From the NCBI GenBank assembly GCA_020832655.1, contig JAFIEF010000023.1, positions 1 through 45,327 of the forward strand: DNA of 45,327 nucleotides. The letters are read 5' to 3'. Below are positions 11,821-22,121 of this stretch, piece by piece. Under the pieces are notes generated by a model that saw nothing but the letters and a program-made list of their open reading frames with translations, had not been told where the DNA came from and ran no database searches. Origin of the DNA: Paracoccaceae bacterium. Lineage in GTDB: Bacteria > Pseudomonadota > Alphaproteobacteria > Rhodobacterales > Rhodobacteraceae. The translations under genes were made by a program, and so were the position numbers. Positions within the stretch are counted from its first letter, which is position 1. Each line of letters starts with the position of its first letter.

Positions 11821-11856
11821 CTGCGCAAACACGGCCAGGGCAATGCCGCCGGCTGC

Positions 11857-12264
11857 TCAGCTTGGTTGCGAGTCACTATTTCCATGATCGGGTAGCGGGC
11901 GGGGGCGGCCCTCGACATCCAGGGCCACGAAGGTAAAGGTCGCATCCGTCACCTTCACGCTGCGCTCGACATAGCGGTTGCGGCGCCAGGCCTCGACATG
12001 GATGCGCATGGAACTGCGCCCTGTCTGCACCAGATCGGCATAAAGCGAAACCTCGTCACCCACTTTCACGGGCTTGAGGAAGCTCATGCCTTCAACGGCA
12101 ATGGTGGCCGCGCGCCCGCGCGCCAGCCTTGCGGCCAGATTGCCTGCGGCCAGATCCATCTGCGCCATCAGCCAGCCCCCGAAAATGTCGCCCGAGGGGT
12201 TTGTATCGGCGGGCATGGCAATGGTGCGGATGACGGGTTCACCCTTGGGCTGATCAGAAGACAT
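11857..12264 (-). CDS. YciA-type hotdog-fold acyl-CoA thioesterase
   Basis: A 135-residue single hotdog-domain protein that should hydrolyse acyl-CoA thioesters in the cytosol. Family marks are ADTNPSGDIFGGWLMAQMD, where the conserved Asn and Asp of the YciA/BACH group sit, followed by EGMSFLKPVKVGDEV. Physiological chain length cannot be read from sequence. The ATG at 12262-12264 is chosen; a GTG two codons upstream is an alternative. It is convergent with ureG and is not part of the urease unit. Confidence 0.88.
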   Translation of the reverse strand: MSSDQPKGEPVIRTIAMPADTNPSGDIFGGWLMAQMDLAAGNLAARLARGRAATIAVEGMSFLKPVKVGDEVSLYADLVQTGRSSMRIHVEAWRRNRYVERSVKVTDATFTFVALDVEGRPRPLPDHGNSDSQPS

Positions 12265-12434
12265 GATCACAAGCCATTGCCGGTTCTAGCGTGGTCATGT
12301 CATGCCCTCCATGCTGCTCATTCGTCGGATATTGCCGCACCCGCGACCATGCCCGCTGGAATTCCTGCCGTAAAGACCCGTGTTTTGTCGCCGTCATCCC
12401 CCTGCAACGCGGCATCCGGCAGCAGCGATGGCCG

Positions 12435-13301
12435 TCATCCCCCGGTCAGCCCAAGCGCCGCCAGCAGCGCAGCCTGATGGCCTGCGCCCAGAATCCAGCC
12501 CTCCTCGATCAGCGTGGCAGGGTCAGCCGGGGCATCCAGCAGCGCGCCAAGGTCCACCAGACCCAGCGCGCGGGCGAACAGATCGACCTGCGCGGCATCC
12601 TTGCAGGGATAGCCGCGCGCGGCCCTGACTTCCGTGTCGATCAGGCTCAGATAGGTCTCGGCCAGCACCAGCTGTGCCGCCGCCCCTTCCATCGGCCAGA
12701 CCCCGATACCCGGCGCGAATTCGCGACGCAGCCGCGCCAGATGCGCCTGCCCCAGCAGGCTTTGCGATCCCACGGCACCAGTGGTGTAAAGCTTCCACAT
12801 CGGATGCGCACCCGAACAGATCAGCTCGGTCTGGCGCAACTCGGCCAACCCATGCCCGACGCGCGCGCGCCCTTTGGCTGGCAGGTCGGGCAAAGCGCAG
12901 CCATTGGGGCGCCCCCAGAACGGACCAGTGCCGGGGAAGTGGGCATTGATGCGGGCCGCAACCTGAAAGCGGTTGTTGCGGTTTTGCGTGTCATCTTCGA
13001 TGCGCGCCTCCAGCCAGTCCCAGACTGCCAGTGCACGGGGCTGACCGGTCAGGGTTCGGGCAAAACCGCGCGGAAAGCCGAAACCGATATCAAAGGCAAT
13101 CAGCAGCCGCGCCCCCTGCCCCAGCGCATCGGTGATCTGCGCGCGCAGCCTGTCCATTGCGGCGGCGCGGGTGGGCGGATTTTCGAGGGGCTGCGCGCGC
13201 CCCTTCTCCGACGCGCCGATCCAGATCGAATCGGCCCCGCGTTTCGGGGTGGAACTGGCCGACCAGTCCACCACGATGATGCGGTCAAATGCTGCGGTCA
13301 T
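12435..13301 (-). CDS. conserved protein with RNase H-like fold features
   Basis: A 288-residue cytosolic protein without a signal peptide. The N-terminus RIIVVDWSASSTPKRG followed later by LLIAFDIGFGFPRG resembles the repeated aspartate strands of RNase H-fold families such as DUF429. Relatives in this bacterial order have at times been annotated as molybdopterin guanine dinucleotide synthesis proteins; I do not see a MobA or MobB motif supporting that. The ATG at 13299-13301 follows GGGAGGT and is preferred over upstream in-frame starts. Function unknown. Confidence 0.7.
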   Translation of the reverse strand: MTAAFDRIIVVDWSASSTPKRGADSIWIGASEKGRAQPLENPPTRAAAMDRLRAQITDALGQGARLLIAFDIGFGFPRGFARTLTGQPRALAVWDWLEARIEDDTQNRNNRFQVAARINAHFPGTGPFWGRPNGCALPDLPAKGRARVGHGLAELRQTELICSGAHPMWKLYTTGAVGSQSLLGQAHLARLRREFAPGIGVWPMEGAAAQLVLAETYLSLIDTEVRAARGYPCKDAAQVDLFARALGLVDLGALLDAPADPATLIEEGWILGAGHQAALLAALGLTGG

Positions 13302-13519
13302 CGCGACCTCCCAGACCGGGCCAGCCCCGGATATCAGCGCATCCATTGCACCAGCCCGTGTGCAGGGCCGCAAGGACAATGTCCTCGCAGCGCCGTGCAT
13401 AGTTGACACTTCATTAACAACGCCAGCGCGTGATCCGTAACATCGCTGCGAGTCCTGTCGGTTTCAGCAGCCTCGATCCGCGTGCTGTGATAACAATGGC
13501 ACAAGGAAAAGGGGATTTC

Positions 13520-14170
13520 ATGGCCTTGGACAATCACGACTATCCACCACAAGCGGGCAAGCAGGGCAAAACCGGCGTGCCCGACCAGCTTCGCGGCAAG
13601 CGCATCACGCCTGCCGCCCCGGCCCCGCCCGAAGCGCTGCGCGCGGCGTTTTCCTATCGGTCGTGGCACAGCGCGGATGCGCCCGCCTATCAGCAAATGC
13701 TGGATGATCCCGATCTGTGGCGCTTCATGCATGAGGATTATCCCGACCCGCTGACGCCTGAGCTGGCCGAAGAACTGATCGCCTTGTCGCAGGAGGCCGC
13801 GCATCATCTGGTGCGCGCGGTGCAGTGGCAAGGCCAGCTTGTCGGGCAGGTCCGGCTGCAATGGGCCAGCGGGCCGACCCCGCCTGCCAGCGGCGAAATC
13901 AGCTACTGGCTTGGACGGGCCTATTGGGGTCAGGGGCTTGCGGCGCCGATGGTCGGGCTGTTTGCCGATCAGTGCTTTCGCGCCTATCCCGCGCTGCGCC
14001 GGATCGAGGCGCGCATCCATCACGACAACACGCCCTCGCTGCGGCTGGTGGAACGGCTGGGCTTTCGCCCCCAAGGCGCAGTGGCCGATCAGCCGGGCTG
14101 GCAGCGCCATGTGCTGACGCGCGGGCAGGGGCCGGACTGGACAGCGATCAGCCTGCCGCGAAAAAGCTGA
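13520..14170 (+). CDS. GNAT-family N-acetyltransferase (RimJ/RimL type)
   Basis: A 216-residue acetyltransferase that would use acetyl-CoA to modify an amine or a protein N-terminus. The acetyl-CoA loop is seen in SYWLGRAYWGQGLAAPMV, and the motif HHDNTPSLRLVERLGF is typical of the RimJ/RimL branch. The first 45 residues are rich in proline and polar residues and look disordered. The start at 13520 has AAGGGGA before it. It is followed by three GC-rich hairpins. The substrate is unknown. Confidence 0.85.
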   Translation: MALDNHDYPPQAGKQGKTGVPDQLRGKRITPAAPAPPEALRAAFSYRSWHSADAPAYQQMLDDPDLWRFMHEDYPDPLTPELAEELIALSQEAAHHLVRAVQWQGQLVGQVRLQWASGPTPPASGEISYWLGRAYWGQGLAAPMVGLFADQCFRAYPALRRIEARIHHDNTPSLRLVERLGFRPQGAVADQPGWQRHVLTRGQGPDWTAISLPRKS

Positions 14171-14181
14171 AACAATATGTT

Positions 14182-14287
14182 GCGCGCAGATTGCTGCGCG
14201 CGGCAAAAGGGGGGCTGTCTGCCCCCCTCACCAGCCCCTGTTCGGGGCTGGCTTCACCCCCCGAGGATATTTCAGGCAAGAATGAAA
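14182..14287 (+). repeat. three hairpins and extragenic tail after the GNAT gene
   Basis: Three perfect stems follow one another: GCGCGCAG/CTGCGCGC (14182-14201), AGGGGGGC/GCCCCCCT (14208-14228) and CCAGCCCC/GGGGCTGG (14231-14251). They end with GAGGATATTT, then CAGGCAAGAATGAAA (together 14263-14287). The same order, hairpins then a GAG(GA)TATTT...GGCAAGA(A)TGAA tail, occurs in opposite orientation at 11764-11820. Probably a family-level extragenic element at gene 3' ends. Confidence 0.6.
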
Positions 14288-14329
14288 CGAGGCCCGGTGC
14301 AGTTTTTCTGCCCCCGCTACTGTGCCCAT

Positions 14330-14360
14330 CTTGCAACAGGCTTGAGGGCTTCCCACATAA
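14330..14360 (+). promoter_or_regulatory. candidate sigma-32 (RpoH) promoter of clpB
   Basis: CTTGCAA at 14330-14336 and CCCACATAA at 14352-14360 are separated by 15 bases. They resemble the heat-shock promoter pattern CTTGAAA / CCCATNT. The site is about 80 bases before the clpB start. ClpB is a classical RpoH target. Confidence 0.4.
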
Positions 14361-14437
14361 GCGTCAAGGCCCATTCAGGGCAGTGCTGCAACGCAGGCTG
14401 TCCTGCATTTCCGGGCGCTTGTGAAGGAGAGAGACGA

Positions 14438-17053
14438 ATGAATCTGGAGAAATTTACCGACCGCGCCAAAGGCTTTCTGCAAGCCGCACAGACCATCGCA
14501 TTACGCGAGGATCACCAGAGATTGCTGCCCGCGCATCTGCTGAAAGCCCTGCTGGATGATGATCAGGGGCTGGCGGCCAATCTGATTACCCGCGCGGGCG
14601 GCGCGGCCGAGCAGGTGGCGCAGGCCAATGACATTGCGCTGTCGAAGCAGCCCAAGGTGCAAGGCGGGGCGGGGCAGATCTATATGGACCCGCAAACTGC
14701 CAAGGTGATCGATCAGGCTGAGCAGATCGCACAGAAGGCAGGCGATTCCTATGTCACGGTCGAACGGCTTCTGACCGCGCTGGCGCTGGTGAAGTCGGAT
14801 GCGAAGGACGCGCTGGATGCAGGCGCCGTCACCGCGCAGGGGCTGAATGCCGCAATCAATGATCTGCGCAAGGGGCGCACTGCCGACAGCGCCAGCGCCG
14901 AGGACAGTTTCGAGGCGCTGAAGAAATATGCACGCGACCTGACTCAGGCCGCGCGCGATGGCAAGATCGACCCGATCATCGGTCGCGACGAGGAAATCCG
15001 CCGCGCGATGCAGGTGCTGAGCCGCCGCACCAAGAACAACCCGGTGCTGATCGGCGAACCGGGCGTCGGCAAGACCGCCATCGCCGAAGGGCTGGCGCTG
15101 CGCATCGTCAATGGCGATGTGCCCGAAAGCCTGGCCGACAAGACGCTGATGGCGCTGGATATGGGCGCGCTGATTGCAGGCGCGAAGTATCGCGGCGAAT
15201 TCGAGGAGCGGCTGAAGGCCATCCTGTCGGAAATCACCGCCGCGAATGGCGAGATCATCCTGTTTATCGACGAGATGCACACGCTTGTAGGCGCGGGCAA
15301 ATCCGAGGGCGCGATGGATGCCGCCAACCTGATCAAGCCTGCGCTGGCGCGCGGTGAATTGCATTGCGTCGGCGCTACCACGCTGGACGAATACCGCAAG
15401 CATGTGGAAAAGGATGCAGCCCTTGCGCGGCGCTTCCAGCCGGTTTTCGTGTCCGAACCCACGGTCGAGGATACGATTTCCATTCTGCGCGGCATCAAGG
15501 AGAAATATGAGCTTCACCACGGGGTGCGCATTGCCGATTCGGCGCTGGTGGCCGCAGCGACGCTTTCGCATCGCTATATCACTGACCGCTTCCTGCCCGA
15601 CAAGGCGATCGATCTGATGGATGAAGCCGCCAGCCGGTTGCGCATGGCGGTTGACAGCAAGCCCGAGGAACTTGACGCGCTGGACCGCGAGATTCTGCAA
15701 AAGCAGATCGAGGCCGAGGCGCTGCGCAAGGAAGATGACGCCGCCAGCCGCGACCGGCTGGACGTGCTGGAAAAGGAACTCTCGGATCTGCAGCAGCGCA
15801 GCGCCGAACTGACCGCCACATGGCAGGCCGAGCGTGACAAGCTGGAAGAAGCGCGCAAGATCAAGGAAGCGCTGGACCGCGCGCGCATCGACCTGGAAAC
15901 CGCCAAGCGCAGCGGTGATTTCGCCAGTGCCGGACGGCTGCAATATGGCGAGATCCCCGAACTGGAGCGCAAGCTGACCGAGGCCGAGGCGCGCGAGGCC
16001 GAGAAGATGGTCGCCGACGCCGTGCGCCCCGAACAGATCGCCGAAGTGGTCGAACGCTGGACCGGCATTCCCACCAGCAAGATGCTGGAAGGCGAGCGCG
16101 AGAAGCTGCTGCGCATGGAAGATGAGTTGCACAAGCGCGTGGTCGGCCAACATTCCGCGCTGCGCGCCGTCGCCAATGCCGTGCGCCGCGCCCGCGCGGG
16201 GCTGAATGACGAAAACCGCCCGCTTGGCAGCTTCCTGTTCCTTGGGCCGACCGGGGTGGGCAAGACCGAGCTGACCAAGGCTGTCGCCGAATATCTGTTC
16301 GATGATGATCAGGCGATGGTGCGCATCGATATGAGCGAGTTCATGGAAAAGCACGCCGTAGCGCGGCTGATTGGCGCGCCTCCGGGTTATGTCGGCTATG
16401 AAGAAGGCGGCGTTCTGACCGAGGCCGTGCGCCGCCGCCCCTATCAGGTGGTGCTGTTCGACGAGGTCGAGAAGGCGCACCCGGAAGTCTTCAACGTGCT
16501 GTTGCAGGTGCTCGATGACGGGGTGCTGACCGACGGGCATGGCCGCACGGTGGATTTCAAGCAGACGCTGATCGTGCTGACCTCTAATTTGGGCAGTCAG
16601 GCGCTGTCGCAACTGCCCGAGGGGGCCGATGCCGGTCAGGCCAAGGCCGACGTGATGGAGGCCGTGCGCGCCCATTTCCGCCCCGAATTCCTGAACCGGC
16701 TGGATGAAACCATCATCTTCGACCGGCTGGCGCGGGCCGATATGGATACGATTGTCGATATCCAGATGGGCCGGTTGCTCAAACGCCTTCTGGCGCGCAA
16801 GATCACGCTGGAGCTGGATCAGGATGCGCGCGCATGGCTGGCCAACAAGGGCTATGACCCGGTCTATGGCGCGCGCCCGCTGAAGCGGGTGATCCAGCGC
16901 TATCTGCAAGACCCGCTGGCTGAAATGCTGCTCGGGGGCGAGGTGCTGGATGGCAGCACGGTGACGGTCAGCGCAGGGGCGGACGGGCTGATCATCAATG
17001 GCCGCGTGGCGCGCGCCGAAGATGACGAACCCCGCATCAAGCTGGTTCACTAA
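14438..17053 (+). CDS. clpB: ATP-dependent disaggregase ClpB
   Basis: ClpB (871 residues) is a hexameric AAA+ chaperone that, with DnaK, pulls proteins out of aggregates. Order of parts: Clp N-domain ([13 protein letters not shown] onward), first AAA module with Walker A GEPGVGKT and Walker B ILFIDE, a long coiled-coil middle domain (about residues 400-530) that separates ClpB from ClpA/ClpC, and a second AAA module with GPTGVGKT and [19 protein letters not shown]. The open frame extends upstream, but ATG 14438 has a strong GAAGGAGAG site and starts the family sequence. No ClpP-binding loop is expected. It ends at a strong bidirectional terminator. Confidence 0.98.
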   Translation: MNLEKFTDRAKGFLQAAQTIALREDHQRLLPAHLLKALLDDDQGLAANLITRAGGAAEQVAQANDIALSKQPKVQGGAGQIYMDPQTAKVIDQAEQIAQKAGDSYVTVERLLTALALVKSDAKDALDAGAVTAQGLNAAINDLRKGRTADSASAEDSFEALKKYARDLTQAARDGKIDPIIGRDEEIRRAMQVLSRRTKNNPVLIGEPGVGKTAIAEGLALRIVNGDVPESLADKTLMALDMGALIAGAKYRGEFEERLKAILSEITAANGEIILFIDEMHTLVGAGKSEGAMDAANLIKPALARGELHCVGATTLDEYRKHVEKDAALARRFQPVFVSEPTVEDTISILRGIKEKYELHHGVRIADSALVAAATLSHRYITDRFLPDKAIDLMDEAASRLRMAVDSKPEELDALDREILQKQIEAEALRKEDDAASRDRLDVLEKELSDLQQRSAELTATWQAERDKLEEARKIKEALDRARIDLETAKRSGDFASAGRLQYGEIPELERKLTEAEAREAEKMVADAVRPEQIAEVVERWTGIPTSKMLEGEREKLLRMEDELHKRVVGQHSALRAVANAVRRARAGLNDENRPLGSFLFLGPTGVGKTELTKAVAEYLFDDDQAMVRIDMSEFMEKHAVARLIGAPPGYVGYEEGGVLTEAVRRRPYQVVLFDEVEKAHPEVFNVLLQVLDDGVLTDGHGRTVDFKQTLIVLTSNLGSQALSQLPEGADAGQAKADVMEAVRAHFRPEFLNRLDETIIFDRLARADMDTIVDIQMGRLLKRLLARKITLELDQDARAWLANKGYDPVYGARPLKRVIQRYLQDPLAEMLLGGEVLDGSTVTVSAGADGLIINGRVARAEDDEPRIKLVH

Positions 17054-17085
17054 GCACGCTGCCGGGCGCATCGCCCTGAACGTCA

Positions 17086-17113
17086 AAAGGCCCGGTCATG
17101 TGACCGGGCCTTT
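17086..17113. terminator. bidirectional terminator between clpB and amtB
   Basis: A perfect 13-bp stem, AAAGGCCCGGTCA (17086-17098) and TGACCGGGCCTTT (17101-17113), with a 2-base centre. It has A's on one side and T's on the other, so it works as a rho-independent terminator for both convergent genes. Confidence 0.9.
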
Positions 17114-17139
17114 CAGTTTATCGCGGTTCAGATACGGGT

Positions 17140-18489
<1,350 letters not shown>

Positions 18490-18528
18490 CTGTCCTTTTG
18501 GATATGTTCCACAGTGTCGGACGCGCGC

Positions 18529-18867
18529 TTACAGCGCTTCGTCGCCGGTCTCGCCTGTGCGCACGCGCACTGCCGCCGCCAGATCAAGCACGAAGATCTT
18601 GCCGTCCCCGATCTTGTCGGTCCGCGCCGTCTTTTGCAGCGTGTCGACCACCTGGTCGGCCATGCTGTCGGAAACGGCGATTTCCAGCTTCAGCTTCGGC
18701 ACGAAATTCACGGCATATTCGGCACCGCGATAGATCTCCGTATGGCCGGATTGCGCACCAAATCCCTTGATTTCGGTGACCATCATTCCGCGCACACCGA
18801 TTGAAGTCAGCGCTTCGCGGACCTCTTCCAGCTTGAACGGTTTTATTGCCGCTATGATGTATTTCAC
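18529..18867 (-). CDS. glnK: nitrogen regulatory protein PII (GlnK)
   Basis: A 112-residue trimeric PII signal protein that senses 2-oxoglutarate and ATP/ADP and controls AmtB and nitrogen genes. The uridylylation site Tyr51 is present in the T-loop GHTEIYRGAEYAVNF. At the base of the T-loop the E. coli GRQKG is GAQSG here; Gln39, which helps bind Mg and 2-oxoglutarate, is kept. Pairing with amtB makes GlnK the better name than GlnB. A candidate NtrC site lies about 145-160 bases upstream. Confidence 0.95.
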   Translation of the reverse strand: MKYIIAAIKPFKLEEVREALTSIGVRGMMVTEIKGFGAQSGHTEIYRGAEYAVNFVPKLKLEIAVSDSMADQVVDTLQKTARTDKIGDGKIFVLDLAAAVRVRTGETGDEAL

Positions 18868-19179
18868 GGTTTTCCCCTTTCACTTTGCAGGCACCCATCG
18901 GGTCGCGCCTGTCAGTCAGGGGCGTTTCGGCGGCAGTCTCAATCAAATGCCGCACCGCAGCTTGGGCAAAACCGAAAGCTTTCATTAAACACGCACAAAA
19001 AAGCGCCACTGCACAAAATTTGTGCGCAATCGGAATCCCTTTCAGACGCTGAACCATCACATCCGCGCTGGATGGCGCGCACAGAACCTCGGACAGGCTG
19101 GCAAATGCGTGTGGTTTTGTTATGACAGACAGCAATATCGCCGACAGGCGAAGGGGCAGGTGTAGTCGGGGCTGATGTG
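18868..19179. other. divergent promoter region of glnK and the PBP gene
   Basis: This 312-base gap separates two divergent genes. It holds the NtrC-like palindrome at 19011-19025. On the glnK strand TGGCGC-N6-GTGC next to it resembles a sigma-54 element but has the wrong spacing. No open frame here looks coding. Confidence 0.6.
19011..19025. promoter_or_regulatory. candidate NtrC binding site upstream of glnK-amtB
   Basis: GCACAAAATTTGTGC has perfect arms GCAC...GTGC with seven bases between, the spacing of the classical NtrC site (GCAC-N7-GTGC). It is next to the nitrogen-regulated glnK-amtB pair. In Rhodobacter capsulatus NtrC acts with the housekeeping sigma factor, so a sigma-54 box is not required. 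Confidence 0.55.
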
Positions 19180-21351
19180 ATGAGTGGTTCAGGGCAGGGT
19201 CGCGGCCGGCTGGTGGCGGACAAACGCAAGACCGGGGCCAAGGCCGCGCCGAAACGCGCAGCGGCCAAACCGGCCCGGCGCAAACCCGCTACCGCACGCC
19301 GCAGGAAATCCGGCGGCAATGTCATCACCCGCTTCTTCGGTGGGCTGTTTCGCCTGATCTGGCGTGTGATCTGGGGCGTGACGTGGCGCCTGGGCGCAAC
19401 TGCGGCGCTGATCCTTGCCGCCGCGACCTTCTATTTCCACACCACCATGCCGCCGCTGAATGAACTTCTTGATGCGCGCGCGCGCGGGTCCGTCACGATG
19501 ATGGACGAAAATGATGTGGTGTTTGCATGGCGCGGGGACACATTTGGCGGGATCATCACGGCGGACACGGCTTCGTCCCATCTGGTCAATGCCATCATCG
19601 CAACCGAAGATCGCCGCTTCTATCGCCATTTCGGCATATCCCCGCGCGGCATCATGGGCGCGGTCCGGTCGAATATCGGGTCAGGGCGCAGCGCCTTTAG
19701 CGGGGCGGGCGGGTCCACCATCACCCAGCAGGTGGCAAAGCTTCTGTGCCTTGGCGTGCCCTATGATCCAGATGAATGGTCATCAGAGGCCGCCTATGAA
19801 GCCGATTGTCGGCGCGGCACGGTCTGGCGCAAGGTCAAGGAACTGCCCTATGCCTTCGCACTGGAAGCGAAGTTTTCCAAGGATGAAATCCTGACCATCT
19901 ATATGAACCGCGCGTTTCTGGGCGCGGGCGCACGCGGGTTCGAAGCTGCCGCGCAACGCTATTTCGGTCGTTCCGCCACAGAAGTCGGCCCGTCGGAAGC
20001 CGCAATGCTGGCCGGGCTGCTGGTCGCGCCCTCGCGCTTTGCCCCCACGCGCAACCTGGAACGCGCGCAGGCGCGCGCCAATGTCGTCATCGGGCTGATG
20101 GCCGAACAGGGCTATCTGACCGAATATGAAGTTTCCGAGGCCCGCGCTTATCCCGCGACCCTGTCCGAATCCGCCGAATCGCAAAGGGGCACCCATTTCG
20201 CCGATTGGCTGATGCAAAGCGGCCCCGCCTATCTGACCCGCGACACCACCGAAGATGTGCTGCTGCGCACCACTTTTGACGCGCGCATCCAGACCGCAGC
20301 CGAAGACGCCGTGCGCCATGTCTTCGAAACCCGTGTGCGCGACGGCTCTGAAGCAGAGGTCGCGGTGGTGGTGATGTCCGCCGATGGGGCCGTGCGCGGC
20401 ATGGTGGGCGGGCGCAATGCACAGGTCGGCGGCTTCAACCGCGCGACACAGGCGCTGCGCCAGACCGGATCGGCGTTCAAGCCGTTCCTCTATGCCGCGG
20501 CACTTGAAAGCGGCTTCGAGCCTTTCGACATTGTCGAGGATGCGCCGCTGACCATCCATATTCCCGGCTCTGGCGCGTGGTCGCCGCGCAATTATGATGG
20601 TGAATTCTACGGCTTTGTCACCCTGACAGAGGCGCTGGCGCGCTCGCTCAACACGCCTGCGGTTCGCATATCTGAAGCGATGGGGCGTGATCAGGTGCGC
20701 GCTGTGGCCAATCTGTTCGGGCTGCGCTCGGAACTGGCGGAAGGCCCGGCGCTTGCGCTGGGGGCATCGGAATCAACCCTGCTGGACATGACCGCAGCCT
20801 ATGCGGGCATCCTGAACGGCGGCAGCGCCGTGCGCCCCTATGGCATTCGCGAACTGACCCTTCTGGGCGAAGATGTCCCGCTGTTCGGGGCTTCGAGCGG
20901 GATCGGGGACCGGGTGATCTCGGAAGCCTCGGCAGAGTTGCTGACATGGATGATGACCCGCGTGATCGAAGACGGCACCGGCGCGCGCGCGCGCCTGCCC
21001 GGTCGACAGGCCGCAGGCAAGACCGGCACCACGCAGGCCGCGCGCGATGCGTGGTTCATCGGCTTTACCGCAGATTATGTTGCGGGCGTCTGGATGGGTT
21101 ATGACGATAATTCGCCCCTGACAGGAGTGACCGGCGGCGGGCTGCCTGCCACGATCTGGCAGGAAGTGATGACCCGCGTGCATGACGGCGTGCCCGCGCG
21201 CCCGCTGCCGATGAAGGAACCTGCGCGCCCGCTGCAGCAGGACTGGCATGACGAAGCCCCGGCCCCCGGCACAAGCGCGCCGAGGCAAAGCCCGTCATCG
21301 CTGGATGACACCATTCGCGGCATTCTCGGATCAATCTTCGGCGGCAATTAG
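19180..21351 (+). CDS. class A penicillin-binding protein (GT51 + transpeptidase)
   Basis: A 723-residue bifunctional peptidoglycan synthase. A basic cytoplasmic tail (first 50 residues, Lys/Arg/Ala-rich) leads to one membrane anchor (about residues 55-85). Then comes a GT51 transglycosylase with ATEDRRFYRHFGI and GGSTITQQVAK, and a penicillin-binding transpeptidase with SAFK (SxxK serine), SLN (SxN) and KTGTT. All catalytic motifs are intact. The C-terminus is short and proline-rich. I use ATG 19180; a GTG directly before it is possible. It resembles PBP1A/1C-type enzymes, and I cannot assign the paralogue. Confidence 0.93.
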   Translation: MSGSGQGRGRLVADKRKTGAKAAPKRAAAKPARRKPATARRRKSGGNVITRFFGGLFRLIWRVIWGVTWRLGATAALILAAATFYFHTTMPPLNELLDARARGSVTMMDENDVVFAWRGDTFGGIITADTASSHLVNAIIATEDRRFYRHFGISPRGIMGAVRSNIGSGRSAFSGAGGSTITQQVAKLLCLGVPYDPDEWSSEAAYEADCRRGTVWRKVKELPYAFALEAKFSKDEILTIYMNRAFLGAGARGFEAAAQRYFGRSATEVGPSEAAMLAGLLVAPSRFAPTRNLERAQARANVVIGLMAEQGYLTEYEVSEARAYPATLSESAESQRGTHFADWLMQSGPAYLTRDTTEDVLLRTTFDARIQTAAEDAVRHVFETRVRDGSEAEVAVVVMSADGAVRGMVGGRNAQVGGFNRATQALRQTGSAFKPFLYAAALESGFEPFDIVEDAPLTIHIPGSGAWSPRNYDGEFYGFVTLTEALARSLNTPAVRISEAMGRDQVRAVANLFGLRSELAEGPALALGASESTLLDMTAAYAGILNGGSAVRPYGIRELTLLGEDVPLFGASSGIGDRVISEASAELLTWMMTRVIEDGTGARARLPGRQAAGKTGTTQAARDAWFIGFTADYVAGVWMGYDDNSPLTGVTGGGLPATIWQEVMTRVHDGVPARPLPMKEPARPLQQDWHDEAPAPGTSAPRQSPSSLDDTIRGILGSIFGGN

Positions 21352-21402
21352 GACGCGGATGCAAGGCTGACTGTGACGTGACAGGGATTGTCCTGCGTCG
21401 TG

Positions 21403-21954
21403 TCAGATCAGGCCTTCGGCGCGACCGATTGCAGTGACCCGCGCCAGATACTCCTCTACCCTGCGTGAAATCATCGGTCCACGCAACGCAGCACTCGCGG
21501 CGCGCACCGCGTCAAGGTTTCTGGTGAAATCCCCGACCAGAATATAGCCGATCATCCCCATCGCCTGATGCGGGCGACAGAAATACCCATAGCTTCCTTC
21601 TATATCGAATGTGACATCAAACTCTTGGCCGATCCCCGCGCCGAAGGCTGTGGCCCCATCGGGAAGCATGTCATCATAGCTTTGAACATTATGCCCGCGA
21701 TCTGCATGCCGGAAGCGTATGGTTTGTCCCGCTGATATGCGCAGAATTGCGGGCGCGAACGCCATTTGCGCCCCATCCGGCGCGCGGTTATGCGCTGTGA
21801 CCAGATGCCGCGTCTGGCCCAGAAGCGCTGTGGGATGCAGCGCAAGCGCAGATGCCCCCAGACCCAGCAACATCAGGCTGTGCCGCCGCGACAGGGCCGG
21901 TTGTCTTGCAAGCCTGCGACTGGCAATCTGGCCGTGAATGCAAGTGAATGTCAT
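21403..21954 (-). CDS. pseudoazurin-like type 1 copper protein
   Basis: A 183-residue periplasmic cupredoxin, probably an electron carrier. The N-terminus has a twin-arginine-like signal (SRRHSLMLLGLG, about residues 22-33), consistent with export of a folded or cofactor protein. Copper ligands match pseudoazurin: His88 in RGHNVQS, then Cys126, His129 and Met134 in FCRPHQAMGM. In denitrifiers pseudoazurin feeds nitrite or nitrous-oxide reductase, but no such gene is in the window. The ATG at 21952-21954 has AAGGAGAG before it and is preferred to the longer frame. Confidence 0.9.
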   Translation of the reverse strand: MTFTCIHGQIASRRLARQPALSRRHSLMLLGLGASALALHPTALLGQTRHLVTAHNRAPDGAQMAFAPAILRISAGQTIRFRHADRGHNVQSYDDMLPDGATAFGAGIGQEFDVTFDIEGSYGYFCRPHQAMGMIGYILVGDFTRNLDAVRAASAALRGPMISRRVEEYLARVTAIGRAEGLI

Positions 21955-22121
21955 TCCTACTCTCCTTGTTGCTGTCTTGGGACTTTTCGTTGCCACGATA
22001 CAATTGATACGGCTTGAAAGGCGCACATTCGCGTGAAGCGCGCGAATGCTGGCTGTTTTGCTGTAACCTGTGGGGGCATGTGCGGCGAAATCTGTGATAT
22101 GTTTCAGGAAGGCAGCCAAGG

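Noticed and set aside
12291-13406. 371-residue plus-strand frame opposite the RNase H-like gene
   Set aside because: Shadow of the minus-strand gene, which has a proper start site and conserved motifs.
14501-17086. 861-residue open frame opposite clpB
   Set aside because: It is antisense to a complete, well-conserved clpB gene and has no family similarity; long antisense frames are expected in GC-rich genes.
18993-19008. Sigma-54 promoter for glnK
   Set aside because: The GG-to-GC distance is 11 bases instead of 10.
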